Shown here in pieces: positions 1 to 9,346 of a stretch of DNA of 64,000 nt; positions within the stretch are counted from its first letter, which is position 1; the number at the start of each line of letters is the position of its first letter. A model generated the notes under the pieces. It did not search any database and was not told where the DNA came from. It saw nothing but the letters and a program-made list of their open reading frames with translations. The DNA is from CAVSJR01 sp963728285 (GTDB lineage Bacteria; Actinomycetota; UBA4738; HRBIN12), in NCBI GenBank assembly GCA_963728285.1, contig CAVSJR010000005.1:558001-622000 (forward strand), given 5' to 3'. The position numbers were made by a program, and so were the translations under genes.

Positions 1-2
1 CG

Positions 3-356
3 GACTACGGCCCGGTGCTCGGCACCGGCTGGGCGGACCTCGACGTGATGGAGGTCGGGGAGGCGTGGCTCTCGGCGATGCTCGCCCTGCGGCTCGATCA
101 GGGCGCCGCGGCCGCCGCGGCGGCGGGGTGGGACGGAGGCATCTACCGCGCGTGGTCCCACGAGGATCGCACGGCCGTCGTGCTCGCGACCGCCTGGGAC
201 AGCGAGGACGACGCCGCTGAGTTCGCCGCGGCGATGGAGGAATGGATCGCCGGCGGCGCAGGGCCGGGCTTCTCGGTCGCGGCCGGTTCCACCGTCACCA
301 CCGCGTTCGCGACCGACGAACGGGCGCTGGCGTTGCTTCGGGACGCCACCGCCTGA
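3..356 (+). CDS. C-terminal part of a secreted/surface-type protein of unknown function (cut by window edge)
   Basis: The reading frame is open from the first codon of the window (base 3) to a TGA at 354-356, so the true start lies outside. The visible 117 residues contain a motif near GWDGGIYRAW, then an acidic stretch (WDSEDDAAEFAAAMEEW). I recall this arrangement from the C-terminus of surface or protease-like proteins in Actinobacteria and haloarchaea, but I cannot name the family firmly. A GTG at 15 could start translation, but the frame has no upstream stop in view and no ribosome binding site there. It precedes ppdK on the same strand with a 71-base gap that carries the ppdK promoter. 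Confidence 0.55.
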   Translation, partial: DYGPVLGTGWADLDVMEVGEAWLSAMLALRLDQGAAAAAAAGWDGGIYRAWSHEDRTAVVLATAWDSEDDAAEFAAAMEEWIAGGAGPGFSVAAGSTVTTAFATDERALALLRDATA

Positions 357-385
357 TCCCTCGACCCGCCCGGCGCCTCGTTCCG

Positions 386-391
386 TAGACT
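386..391 (+). promoter_or_regulatory. -10 box (TAGACT) of ppdK
   Basis: TAGACT fits the TAnnnT pattern that precedes many genes in this window. Transcription would start near 398, leaving a leader of about 30 bases with a GGAGG at 417-421 in front of the ATG at 428. No convincing -35 element is visible. Confidence 0.45.
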
Positions 392-427
392 GGCGGCTTC
401 CGACGGCCGGCGGTGCGGAGGCTCGCG

Positions 428-3128
428 ATGACCAAGTTCGTCTACGACTTTGCCGAGGGAAACAAGGGGATGAAGGACCTCCTCGGGGGCAAGGGAGCCA
501 ACCTCGCGGAGATGACCAACATGGGCCTCGCCGTGCCCCCCGGCTTCACGATCACGACCGAGGCGTGCCTTCGCTACCTCGACGAGGGGGGCTTCCCGCC
601 GGGCCTGGACGGCGAGACCGAGGAGCATCTCCTGGCCCTCGAGCGCGAGATGGGCAAGACCCTCGGCGACGCGGACGACCCGCTGCTCGTCTCGGTCCGC
701 TCGGGCGCGAAGTTCTCGATGCCGGGCATGATGGACACGGTCCTGAACCTGGGCCTGAACGACGACTCCGTGCAGGGGCTGGCCAAGCAGTCCGACGGCG
801 ACGTGCGGTTCGCGTGGGACGCCTACCGGCGGCTCGTGCAGATGTTCGGCAAGATCGTGATGGACGTCCCCGGGGAGGCGTTCGAGGACGCGCTCGAGCG
901 CGCGAAACAGGCGAAGGGCGAGGGCACCCAGGACACCGACCTCGACGCCGACGACCTGAGGTCCTTGCACGCGGAGTTCCTGCGCATCTACCGGGAGCAC
1001 ACGGGATCCGACTTTCCCACGGATCCCCGTGAGCAGCTGCGCCTCGCGATCGAGGCCGTCTTCAAGTCCTGGAACGGCCGGCGAGCCAAGGACTACCGAC
1101 GCCAGAACAAGATCGCCGACGACCTCGGGACGGCGGTGAACATCGTCGCGATGGTCTTCGGCAACCGCGGCATGGACTCCGGCACTGGGGTCGCCTTCAC
1201 GAGGGATCCGTCCACCGGCGAGCGCGCCCCCTACGGCGACTACTTGCCGAACGCCCAGGGCGAGGACGTCGTCGCCGGGATCCGCAACACGCTGCCCCTG
1301 GCGGAGCTCGAGACGATCGACCCAACGTCCTACGCCGGCCTGCGGGAGACCATGCAGACCCTCGAGGACCACTACCGAGACATGTGCGACATCGAGTTCA
1401 CGATCGAGAAGGGCCGGCTGTGGATCCTGCAGACCCGCGTCGGGAAGCGGACGGCCTTCGGCGAATGGATCATGGCCTACGACATGCTGCAGGAGGGACT
1501 CATCGATCCGGACGAGGCGCTCCTGCGCGTCGACGCAAACCGGCTGGAGGAGCTCTTCAAGCGCGTGCTCGCCGGCGACGGCGCGAACGCGGCCATCGCG
1601 CAGGGATTGAACGCGAGTCCCGGGGCCGCGACCGGAAAGGTCGTGTTTACCGCCGACGAGGCGGCGACGTTGGGGGAGCGTGGAGAGCGGGTCATCCTCG
1701 TGCGGCGTGAGACCACGCCGGACGACTACCACGGGATGATCGCCGCCCAGGGCATCCTCACCAGCGCCGGGGGTACCAACTCGCACGCCGCCGTCGTCGC
1801 TCGCGGCGAGGGGATCCCCGCGGTGTGCGGGGCCGATTCGATCAAGATCGACCAATCCTCGAGGTCGTTTTCCGCCAACGGCACGAGGGTGTCGGCGGGG
1901 GAGGTCATCACGATCGACGGCTTCTCCGGCAACGTCTACGTCGGCGAGCTGCCGCTCGAGGAATCGGTGCTCGAGAAGGCGCGCTCGGGCGACCGCGCCG
2001 CGCGCGACGAGGTGATCTGGAAGGCGTTCGAGCGATTGATGCACCACGCCGACCAGCGCCGCCGCCTGCGCGTGCGAGCGAACGCGGACACGCCCGACCA
2101 GGCGACGAACGCCCGCGAGCGCGGCGCCGAGGGCATCGGCCTGTGCCGAACGGAGCACATGTTCCTCGGGGAGGAGCGCGTCCTCGCGGTGCGCCAGATG
2201 ATCTTCGCCGAGCGTCCGGAGCAGGAGGCGGCGGCGTACGAGCAGCTGCTCCCGCTCCAGCGAGAGGACTTCGTGGGGATCTTCACGGCGATGAGCGGAT
2301 TGCCGGTCACCGTCAGGCTGCTCGATCCGCCGCTGCACGAGTTCCTCCCAGATCAGGTGTCGCTCGCCGTGGAGGTTGCGGTCGCCGAGGCGCGTGGCGA
2401 ATCGGGGGAGGAGCTCGACGAGAAGCGACGGATCCTCCAGAAGGTCAACGAGCTCCACGAGGCGAACCCCATGCTCGGGCTGCGCGGCGTGCGACTGGGG
2501 ATCGTGAAGCCCGGGCTCTATGCGATGCAGGTCCGGGGCGATCGTCGAGGCCGCCTGCCGCGTGCGATCGCAGGGCGGGGATCCCCGGGTCGAGATCATG
2601 ATCCCGCTCGTCGCGACGCGCGAGGAGCTTCGCCAGATGCGCGAGGAGCTGGAGCCCGTCGCCGACGAGATCCTCGACCGAGAGGGCATCGAGCTGGAGC
2701 ACCTCGAGTGGGGGACCATGATCGAGCTGCCGCGTGCCGCCGTGACGGCAGAGGAGATCGCCGAGGTCGCCGACTTCTTCTCCTTCGGCACGAACGACCT
2801 CACCCAGACCGCGTTCGGGTTCTCCCGCGACGACATCGGCAAGTTCGTCGGGATGTACGAGGAGCGCAAGCTGGTGCCGGCCAACCCCTTCGTCACGATC
2901 GACGTCCCCGGGGTCGGGCGCCTGATGCGGATCGCGACCGACGAGGGACGCGCGGCGAACGAGGATCTGCATCTCGGCATCTGTGGCGAACACGGCGGCG
3001 ATCCCGCCAGCGTGGCCTTCTGCCACGACATCGGGCTGGACTACGTGAGCTGCTCGCCCTTCCGGATCGAGACCGCCCGTCTCGCGGCCGCGCAGGCGGC
3101 GGCCGGCGAGGTCGAGACGGCGTCGTAG
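428..3128 (+). CDS. ppdK: Pyruvate, phosphate dikinase, split by a +1 frameshift
   Basis: PPDK interconverts pyruvate + ATP + phosphate and PEP + AMP + pyrophosphate. The ATG at 428 follows GGAGG by six bases and begins MTKFVYDFAEGNKGMKDLLG. The N-terminal ATP-grasp part is followed by the phospho-histidine swivelling domain with GGTNSHAAVVARG (His about residue 453, the family's phosphorylated residue), then the PEP/pyruvate TIM barrel ending with LGICGEHGGDP (catalytic Cys about residue 852). The frame breaks at a run of four G at 2535-2538: removing one G restores ...YAMQVRAIVEAACRVRSQ... and joins the 3' part, which ends at the TAG at 3126-3128. The corrected protein is about 899 residues, normal for the family. 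A sequencing or assembly error is more likely than a true null allele, because both halves are conserved in full. Confidence 0.93.
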
Positions 3129-3171
3129 GAAGCGCTGCAGCGTGCGGCGGTTCGCGACCGCTGCGGCCGTG

Positions 3172-3735
3172 TCAGTCGTTGGGTGGCGCGGCGCTGATGT
3201 CGGCGAGCACGGATTCCGGATCGAGTGCGACGGCGAGGTCCCCGAGCGTGACGATGCCGATCGGCCTGCCGCCCTCCACCACGGGGAGCCGGCGGACGTC
3301 CTCGCGCCGCATGGTCCGAACCGCCTCGTCCACCGATGCGGTCGGCTGGATCGACGTGACGGTCACCGTGCACACGTCGCCCACCTTGGTGGCCCCGGGG
3401 TCCTTCGCCTCGGCGGCGACCCGAACGGCGATGTCGCGGTCCGTCAGGATCCCCTCCATGCGCCCGGTCCCTGCCTCGAGGATCAACACGTCGCCGATGT
3501 CGCTTTCCGCCATCAACCGCGCCGCCTCCGCGACCGGCGCGTCGCTCGAAACGGTGAGCGGAGATGCCGTCATGACCTCGCGGACGTCGCTCGGACGCCG
3601 TGCCGTCCCGTCCGTCTCCTCCTCACCCGAGCCTCGGCGAAGACGCTGCCTCACGATCTCATAGGGCTTGCCGCCCCACCGCGCACCGGCGACGTATCCC
3701 GCGGCGAATCCAATGACTGAGCCCGTGCGAACCAT
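3172..3735 (-). CDS. Tandem CBS-domain protein with N-terminal membrane-like segment
   Basis: The start is the internal ATG at 3735 because GAGGAGGACAC lies directly upstream on the minus strand; a longer frame to 3804 has no such site. The 187-residue product begins with a glycine/alanine hydrophobic stretch (MVRTGSVIGFAAGYVAG), as in YtxH-like small proteins. Two CBS motifs follow, with the characteristic GILTDRDIAVR at about residue 95-105 and RRLPVVEGGRPIGIVTLGD near 150-170. CBS pairs bind adenosyl ligands and usually regulate a partner. It lies 65 bases downstream of the DUF2254 membrane protein on the same strand, so the two are probably cotranscribed. A ligand or target cannot be assigned from sequence. 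Confidence 0.85.
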   Translation of the reverse strand: MVRTGSVIGFAAGYVAGARWGGKPYEIVRQRLRRGSGEEETDGTARRPSDVREVMTASPLTVSSDAPVAEAARLMAESDIGDVLILEAGTGRMEGILTDRDIAVRVAAEAKDPGATKVGDVCTVTVTSIQPTASVDEAVRTMRREDVRRLPVVEGGRPIGIVTLGDLAVALDPESVLADISAAPPND

Positions 3736-3800
3736 GTGTCCTCCTCGATGTTCCTCGGCCAACCACGCGTCAATGCTGCTGTACCCGGGAACCGGGCGGC

Positions 3801-5033
3801 TCATGCGTCGGCCGTCAGCATGACCGTGGGTTCCTGGGACGGCGGCTCGTCGACTGGACGCTCCAGCGATCGAATTCGTTCATCGAGTGGAGGCCGGCGC
3901 TCGGCGGGGGCGATCGACCGGATGTCCTCCAGAGCCTCCCGCATTCGCTCGAGGACCGGTGGGGCATCCTCCGCGGCGGAACGCAGCGAATCGAACGCCA
4001 GCGCGACGTATCCCTCCCAGGTGAGCGCCGGCATCGTGAACCGGAGTTCACCGGCTGCGTCGCGGAAGCGGCCGTCCGGCAGCCGCCGGGTCGCGAGCTG
4101 CCGCATGCAGTCGTGGAGGCGGTCGAGGGCTTGCACGGCGGTCGTCGGATCGTTGAAGGAATCCGTGAGGGACCGCTGGGCGACGTCGACGAGCGTTTGG
4201 ATCCCGAACGCGCCGTCCTGATCCATCGTCCGCTCGGGACCGATCGAGACGGCCCTGCGTGCGGCGGTTACGTCCGGCCGGGCACCGTTCCCGTGAACGC
4301 GCATGAGCGGAGCGTCGCGCGGCACGAACTCACCGACTCCGCGGACGAGCTCCAGTCGGCATCCACCTTTGGCCGCGATGTCGACCAGGGCCTCGTGATC
4401 CACGCGGAAGACCACTCCGGCCGTGTCGGAGGAGACGACGCCCGGCTGCTCCGTCCCCTGCTCGTCGTGGCGTTCCGGATAGAGCTTGTCGATGAGGTTC
4501 CGTGCCTCCTCGCCGACGCTCTTGATGATGGAGTCGACCTTGAGCGAATTCCCGATGTGATGAACGTAGGCGACGAGGACGACGATGCTCACGATGACCA
4601 AGGCGAAGGACACGATGATCGTGAGCCCGGGCACCGATCCCTGGTCGGTGAACGAGTGCACCTCGCGCATGGCGAGCATGGCGTGGGCGAACGTCCCGGC
4701 GAAGATGCCGATCGCGAACTGGCTCGGCCGGTCACGGAGGAACGGCCGGACGGCCCGCGGAGAGAATTGGCCCATTGCCAGCTGGACGACCACCATCGTG
4801 ATCGTCAGCACGAGGGCCGTGAGCGACACCATGGACGCGGCCACCGTGGACAGGATGATGAGGGCGGCGTTGGGGTCTCCGGTGAGCGTCCGGGACACGA
4901 GCTCCCCTCCTGCGGCCCGGTCGATGGAGATCGTGACGAAGGACAGGACGACGCCGGCGAGCACGCACATCACCGGCACGAACCACAGGCTCGTCTTCAG
5001 TCGATGGGCCACCAGGAATCGCAAGCGTCGCAT
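3801..5033 (-). CDS. DUF2254 family membrane protein
   Basis: The 410-residue protein starts at the ATG at 5033, preceded by an AAAGG-type site. The first half holds four clear membrane spans: residues about 14-36 (SLWFVPVMCVLAGVVLSFV), a span around 60-85 after the TLTGDPNAALIILSTVAASM segment, one around 105-125, and one around 135-160 (LTIIVSFALVIVSIVVLVAY). The second half is soluble and includes FRVDHEALVDIAAKGGCRLEL. This layout and the TLTGDP/ALSTVA-like region match the DUF2254 family, whose function is not established. The gene is divergent from the Tat amidase across a 211-base gap and is followed by the CBS-domain gene. Confidence 0.85.
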   Translation of the reverse strand: MRRLRFLVAHRLKTSLWFVPVMCVLAGVVLSFVTISIDRAAGGELVSRTLTGDPNAALIILSTVAASMVSLTALVLTITMVVVQLAMGQFSPRAVRPFLRDRPSQFAIGIFAGTFAHAMLAMREVHSFTDQGSVPGLTIIVSFALVIVSIVVLVAYVHHIGNSLKVDSIIKSVGEEARNLIDKLYPERHDEQGTEQPGVVSSDTAGVVFRVDHEALVDIAAKGGCRLELVRGVGEFVPRDAPLMRVHGNGARPDVTAARRAVSIGPERTMDQDGAFGIQTLVDVAQRSLTDSFNDPTTAVQALDRLHDCMRQLATRRLPDGRFRDAAGELRFTMPALTWEGYVALAFDSLRSAAEDAPPVLERMREALEDIRSIAPAERRPPLDERIRSLERPVDEPPSQEPTVMLTADA

Positions 5034-5244
5034 CGCAACACCTTTGCCGGAACGGCGCCCCTGCAAACGCTGTGCCGGACAGGGACTGGACTTGGAGCCG
5101 GAGAAGCAGGCACACTTGCGCGGGGAAGGACCGACGGCGAGGGAAGGCGCCGCTGCAGCACCCCTCTTGGCGATCGTTCCGCCGCCCGCTGCCCGCACGG
5201 TGATTCCGCATCGGCTGCCCGCCTTGCAGGGAAGGGGAAGCAGG

Positions 5245-7125
5245 ATGAGCGCAGGAGCAGTTGGAGGTCCCCCGAACGGCCGCCGGATGAGCCGGCGCAG
5301 TTTCCTCCGGTACTCGGCCGCCACAGGCGTCGCGGCCGCCGCCGCCCCCGGGGTCGCATCGGCGCCGGCCGGAGCCGCCGAGCGCTCCTCGCAGGGGGTC
5401 CCCGTTCCCGATTTCGAGTGGGAAGGGGCCACCATCGCCGAGCTCCAGCACGCCATGGAGTCGGGTGGGAACTCCTCGCGCCGGATCGTGCAGGACTTCA
5501 TCGAGCGCATCGGCCAGGTCGACCTGCACGGACCCCGGTTGAACTCGGTCATCGAGATCAACCCCGATGCGCTGGCGATCGCCGACGAGCTCGATCGTGA
5601 ACGCCGGGCGGGCCACGTGCGCGGACCGTTGCACGGGATCCCGATCCTGCTGAAGGACAACATCGCGACCGACGATCGGATGCAGACGACCGCGGGGTCG
5701 CTCGCCTTGCTCGGATCGCGTCCGCCCAGGGACGCCTTCATCGCCCGGCGCCTCCGGGAGGCGGGAGCCGTCATCCTGGGAAAGACGAATCTCAGCGAGT
5801 GGGCCAACTTCCGATCCTTCCAGTCCTCCAGCGGCTGGACCGGCCGGGCGGGCCAGTGCCTGAACCCCTACGTCCTGGATCACAATCCATCGGGCTCCAG
5901 CTCGGGATCCGGCGCGGCGGTGGCCGCAAGCCTGGCGGCCGCGGCGATCGGAACCGAGACGGACGGCTCGATCACGGCTCCGGCGTCGGCCACCTCGGTC
6001 GTCGGGCTCAAGCCCACGCTCGGGCTCGCCAGCCGATCCGGCATCATCCCCATCGCGCACAGCCAAGACACGGCGGGCCCCATGGCTCGCACGGTCGAGG
6101 ACGCCGCGATCGTCCTGGGGGCCCTCACGGGCGTCGACGCCCGGGATCCGATCACGAAGCAGAGCGCCGGGAACGTGTATCGCAACTATCGCCGCTTCCT
6201 GGATCCGGACGGACTGCGCGGGGCCCGCATCGGGGTGTGGCGTCGAGGGAACTTCGGCTTCAGCCCCGAGGCCGATGCCATCCTCGAGGGCGCCATCGAG
6301 ACCATTCGCGGGCTCGGGGCGGAGATCGTGGATCCGGCGAACATCCCCAATGTCGACGAGATGTTCGGCCCCGAGTTCACCGTCCTGCTGTATGAGTTCA
6401 AGGCCGACATCCGTGCGTACCTCTCGGAGCTCCGAAACACGCGGATGCGCACCCTGCGCGACCTCATCAACTTCAACGAGAGCCACGAACGTGCGGAGAT
6501 GCGGTGGTTCGGCCAGGAGCTCTTCCACCTGTCGCAGACGTTCGGTCCGCTGACGGAACCCGGCTATCTGGACGCGTTGGCCACCTCCAAGCGCCTCGCG
6601 AGACAGGGGATCGACGGGGTGATGGACCGGTACAAGCTCGATGCGATCGTTCACCCGGTCTCCGGACCGCCGTGGACGACCGACCTCGTGAACGGCGACC
6701 ACTTCTTCTTCATCGCCGGCACGGGTCCCGCGGCCATCGCGGGATATCCGCACATCAACGTCCCGGCGGGCTACTCGCATCGGCATCTGCCGGTGGGCAT
6801 CTCGTTCACCGGACGAGCGTGGAGCGAGCCCGTCCTGTTGACATGCGCGTACGCGTTCGAACAGGCGGCAACCGTCCGCCATGCCCCGAGGTTCCTCCGC
6901 TCGCTCGGGATCGAGGACTTCGTGCCTCGGGCGGGGAGGCGGCTCGGGACGGACGACGTGCCGGCCGCATCCTCCGGCTCGGCCACGTCGCGCTCAGCAG
7001 GTGCCGAGCAGCAGTCAGGCCTCGGCGCGACCGTCGTTGTTGTAGTCACCGCGTCGGAGAGCCGGCCGGCCGGGCGCTCGGGGGGACGTCCGGTCGGCCG
7101 CTTCCCCGTCACCGGCTCGGCGTAG
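5245..7125 (+). CDS. Tat-exported amidase (amidase signature family)
   Basis: The ATG at 5245 follows AGGGAAGGGGAAGCAGG; a second ATG at 5287 would start exactly at the twin-arginine signal (SRRSFLRYSAATG), which is followed by an Ala-rich hydrophobic core and an AGAAE-like cleavage region. The mature part carries the amidase-signature triad: Lys in ILLKDNI (residue 137), the cis-Ser in NPSGSSSGSGAAVAA (around 218) and the nucleophile Ser in TETDGSITAPAS (residue 242). It should hydrolyse an amide in the periplasm or cell wall space; the substrate is unknown. The domain normally ends near FLRSLGIEDFVPR. The last 55 or so residues (Ser/Gly-rich, then TVVVVVT) look unrelated and may come from a shifted or fused 3' end. 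Confidence 0.88.
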   Translation: MSAGAVGGPPNGRRMSRRSFLRYSAATGVAAAAAPGVASAPAGAAERSSQGVPVPDFEWEGATIAELQHAMESGGNSSRRIVQDFIERIGQVDLHGPRLNSVIEINPDALAIADELDRERRAGHVRGPLHGIPILLKDNIATDDRMQTTAGSLALLGSRPPRDAFIARRLREAGAVILGKTNLSEWANFRSFQSSSGWTGRAGQCLNPYVLDHNPSGSSSGSGAAVAASLAAAAIGTETDGSITAPASATSVVGLKPTLGLASRSGIIPIAHSQDTAGPMARTVEDAAIVLGALTGVDARDPITKQSAGNVYRNYRRFLDPDGLRGARIGVWRRGNFGFSPEADAILEGAIETIRGLGAEIVDPANIPNVDEMFGPEFTVLLYEFKADIRAYLSELRNTRMRTLRDLINFNESHERAEMRWFGQELFHLSQTFGPLTEPGYLDALATSKRLARQGIDGVMDRYKLDAIVHPVSGPPWTTDLVNGDHFFFIAGTGPAAIAGYPHINVPAGYSHRHLPVGISFTGRAWSEPVLLTCAYAFEQAATVRHAPRFLRSLGIEDFVPRAGRRLGTDDVPAASSGSATSRSAGAEQQSGLGATVVVVVTASESRPAGRSGGRPVGRFPVTGSA

Positions 7126-7128
7126 ATT
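7123..7128 (+). promoter_or_regulatory. -10 box (TAGATT) of the YdcF-like gene, leaderless
   Basis: TAGATT ends six bases before the GTG at 7135, so the expected transcription start coincides with the start codon. There is no Shine-Dalgarno sequence upstream, which agrees with a leaderless transcript. Confidence 0.5.
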
Positions 7129-7134
7129 GGGCGC

Positions 7135-7743
7135 GTGAGCACGCTTCGGCGACATCCCCTCTTGGTCGCCCTCCTCGCGGGGCTGGCGGCGGTCGCCGTG
7201 ATCCTCGTCGTGACGGGCTTCGCCGTCTGGCGGGCGGCGCACGAGGACGGCGCGAGCCAGATCGACCACGCCGACGTCATCCTCGTCCTCGGGGCGGCCG
7301 AGTACGGAGGCCGCCCGTCTCCGGTCTTCGCCGGGCGCCTGAAGCATGCCGAGCTGCTGTTCCGGCAGGGGAGGGCGGACACCGTCATGGTGCTCGGCGG
7401 CGGCCAGCCGGGCGACGTGACGACCGAGGCCGAGGCCGGACGCGACTTCCTCGTGGAGGCGGGGCTGCCCTCCGCCGCCGTCGTGGCGGACGCCAAGGGA
7501 GCCACCACGTTCGAGAGCCTTCGCAGCGCCGCGCACCTCATGCGCGATCGCGGCATGAGCTCGGCGTTCCTGGTCTCCGACCCCTGGCACAACCTGCGGA
7601 TCGTGCGGATGGCCAGCGACCTCGGGGTCGATGCGCACGCGTCGGCGACGTGGCAATCCGCCGCCCGGTCCGAGCGCACCCGCGTGCCCGGCTACCTCAG
7701 GGAGACGTTCGCCTACCTGTACTACCGCCTGTTCGGAGGCTGA
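7135..7743 (+). CDS. YdcF/SanA-like DUF218 membrane-anchored protein
   Basis: The 202-residue protein starts with GTG at 7135, right after a -10 box. Residues 8-32 form one membrane anchor (LLVALLAGLAAVAVILVVTG). The rest matches the DUF218 fold: DVILVLGAAEYGG, then GRLKHAELLFRQGRA, TVMVLGGG, EAEAGRDFLVEAGLP, and FLVSDPWHNLRI. Family members sit at the membrane with a soluble Rossmann-like domain, and some are linked to envelope integrity (SanA); the reaction is not known. It converges with the copper lipoprotein gene, leaving only 12 bases between the stop codons. Confidence 0.85.
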   Translation: MSTLRRHPLLVALLAGLAAVAVILVVTGFAVWRAAHEDGASQIDHADVILVLGAAEYGGRPSPVFAGRLKHAELLFRQGRADTVMVLGGGQPGDVTTEAEAGRDFLVEAGLPSAAVVADAKGATTFESLRSAAHLMRDRGMSSAFLVSDPWHNLRIVRMASDLGVDAHASATWQSAARSERTRVPGYLRETFAYLYYRLFGG

Positions 7744-7755
7744 TCGAGCCGCGGG

Positions 7756-8173
7756 CTAGGTGACGGTCAGCGTCCCCGTCATCTGCGGATGGATCGTGCA
7801 CATGAAGTCGTACGTGTCCGGGTCGAGGTCGATCTTGACGTCGACGGTCGGCGTCGGGATCGAGGCTCTCATCGATGTCGGTGTCGGTGACGGTGAACGT
7901 GTGCGGCGTGCTCGGCGTGTCGTTCTTGACGACGATCGTGTCGCCGCTCGCAACGCTCAGCTCGGTGGGATCGAACTGGAAGTCCTCCGCCTTCACGTCC
8001 GGCTCGCCGCCGCCGCCGCCGGCCGGCGCCTCGGAGGTCTGCGTCTCGCCTCCGCCCGCCGCGCTCGTCGCGCCGCCTCCGCCCGACCCGTCGTCGCCGC
8101 TGCTGCACGCGACCGACGTCAGGACCAGCACGGCCAGACCCGCAACGAACAGGACCCACAGCCTCCGGCGCAT
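7756..8173 (-). CDS. Small blue copper (cupredoxin-like) lipoprotein, split by a frameshift
   Basis: The ATG at 8173 follows GGGAGGCAAC. The signal peptide MRRRLWVLFVAGLAVLVL ends in a lipobox-like TSVACSS, and a Gly/Ser/Thr-rich linker follows. The cupredoxin part shows PTELSVASGDTIVVKND and TPHTFTV (first His ligand) in one frame. The remainder, DLDPDTYDFMCTIHPQM (Cys, His, Met ligands) and GTLTVT, is in the frame one base over, so the shift lies between about 7855 and 7880. Corrected length is about 138 residues. It should bind one type-1 copper ion outside the membrane and carry electrons, or serve copper handling. Both ligand clusters are intact, so I treat the shift as a probable sequence error. 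Confidence 0.82.
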
Positions 8174-8297
8174 GTTGCCTCCCTCGTTTCCGGTGGACAA
8201 GGTTTGTACGTTTCCCGCGGTGCCGAGGGTTCAACCGGCGGGCGCGGCGTCCAAGACCCGCTGGTCAGGGCATCCGAGGAGTGTCGGTCCCCGGCGC

Positions 8298-8303
8298 TAC
8301 CAT
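8298..8303 (+). promoter_or_regulatory. -10 box (TACCAT) of dgt, leaderless
   Basis: TACCAT is followed by seven bases and then the ATG at 8311. This spacing places the transcription start at or next to the start codon and favours the ATG at 8311 over upstream in-frame starts. Confidence 0.5.
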
Positions 8304-8310
8304 GGTCGTC

Positions 8311-9312
8311 ATGCCGGCCCCCCGAGAGCGAACCGAGGCGATCGAGCGTGAGACGCTCTCGCCGCATGCCGTCCTCGCGGCCGAGTCCAAGGGCAGGGAG
8401 CGAGCCGAGGAGCCCGACGCGCTGCGCACGTGCTTCCAGCGCGATCGCGATCGGATCGTCCACGCGAAGGCCTTCCGCCGGCTGAAGGAGAAGACGCAGG
8501 TGTTCCTCGCGCCGGAGGGAGACCACTACCGCGTCCGCCTGACGCACACGCTGGAGGTCTCGGGGATCGCCAGGACGGCGGCCCGGGCGCTGCGACTCAA
8601 CGAGGACCTCACCGAGGCGATCTCCCTCGGCCACGACCTCGGCCACACCCCGTTCGGCCACCTCGGGGAACAGGCGCTGAGCCCGTTCCTCGGCAGGCCG
8701 TTTCGGCACAGCGAGCAGAGCCTGCGGGTCGTGGACTATCTGGAGCGGGACGGCGAAGGGCTCAACCTGTCGTGGGAGGTGCGCGACGGCATCGTGAACC
8801 ATCCCTGGTCGATGCCGCCGCCCTCGACGCTCGAGGCGCAGGTCGTCAGGTTCGCCGACCGGATCGCCTACATCAACCACGACGTCGACGACGCGCTCCG
8901 GGCCGAGGTCCTTCGCTTCGACGAGCTGCCGCGGCGCGCGATCGACACCCTCGGCCACACCCATCCGTCGAGGATCAATCGGCTCGTCGGCGACCTCGTC
9001 GAGGCCAGCGAGGGCCGGCCCGAGATCGGCCTGTCCGAGGAGGTCTTTCGGGCGCTGGACGAGGTTCGGGCGTTCATGTTCGACCGGGTCTACCTTCGCG
9101 ATTCGGCCCGCGCGGAGCAGGATCGGGCCATCTCCCTCGTCCGTTCGCTCTTCTCCTACTACCTCGAGCATCCCGACGAGGTGCCGGAGGAGTACCATCG
9201 AGCTCCCGGGGACCTGCCCACCAGGGTCGCCGACTACATCGCCGGCATGACGGACCGGTACGCTCTCCGGGCATACGAGCAGCTCTTCCTTCCCCAGGGG
9301 TGGCTCCTCTAG
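8311..9312 (+). CDS. dgt: Deoxyguanosinetriphosphate triphosphohydrolase-like HD protein
   Basis: The protein hydrolyses dNTPs to deoxynucleosides and triphosphate, which balances dNTP pools. HD-domain metal ligands are visible in RLTHTLEVSGIARTAA and SLGHDLGHTPFGHLGE, with the later FADRIAYINHDVDDA supplying the distal Asp. RDRDRIVHAKAFRRLKEKTQV is typical of the N-terminus in this family. I chose ATG 8311 (333 residues) because a -10 box ends seven bases before it; ATG 8302 and GTG 8281 are in frame but less likely. dgt directly precedes dnaG (34-base gap) and rpoD, an order I know from other actinobacteria, so the three probably form one housekeeping unit. Confidence 0.92.
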   Translation: MPAPRERTEAIERETLSPHAVLAAESKGRERAEEPDALRTCFQRDRDRIVHAKAFRRLKEKTQVFLAPEGDHYRVRLTHTLEVSGIARTAARALRLNEDLTEAISLGHDLGHTPFGHLGEQALSPFLGRPFRHSEQSLRVVDYLERDGEGLNLSWEVRDGIVNHPWSMPPPSTLEAQVVRFADRIAYINHDVDDALRAEVLRFDELPRRAIDTLGHTHPSRINRLVGDLVEASEGRPEIGLSEEVFRALDEVRAFMFDRVYLRDSARAEQDRAISLVRSLFSYYLEHPDEVPEEYHRAPGDLPTRVADYIAGMTDRYALRAYEQLFLPQGWLL

Positions 9313-9346
9313 GCGCGACCGAGCGCGGAAGGACGGGTCGGGCGAG

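Noticed and set aside
143..3031. A 962-residue antisense frame across ppdK, and similar long antisense frames across the UvrA-like gene, gdh and other genes
   Set aside because: They mirror the codon-position bias of real genes on the other strand in GC-rich DNA, are low-complexity (Arg/Asp/Gly-rich) and match no family.
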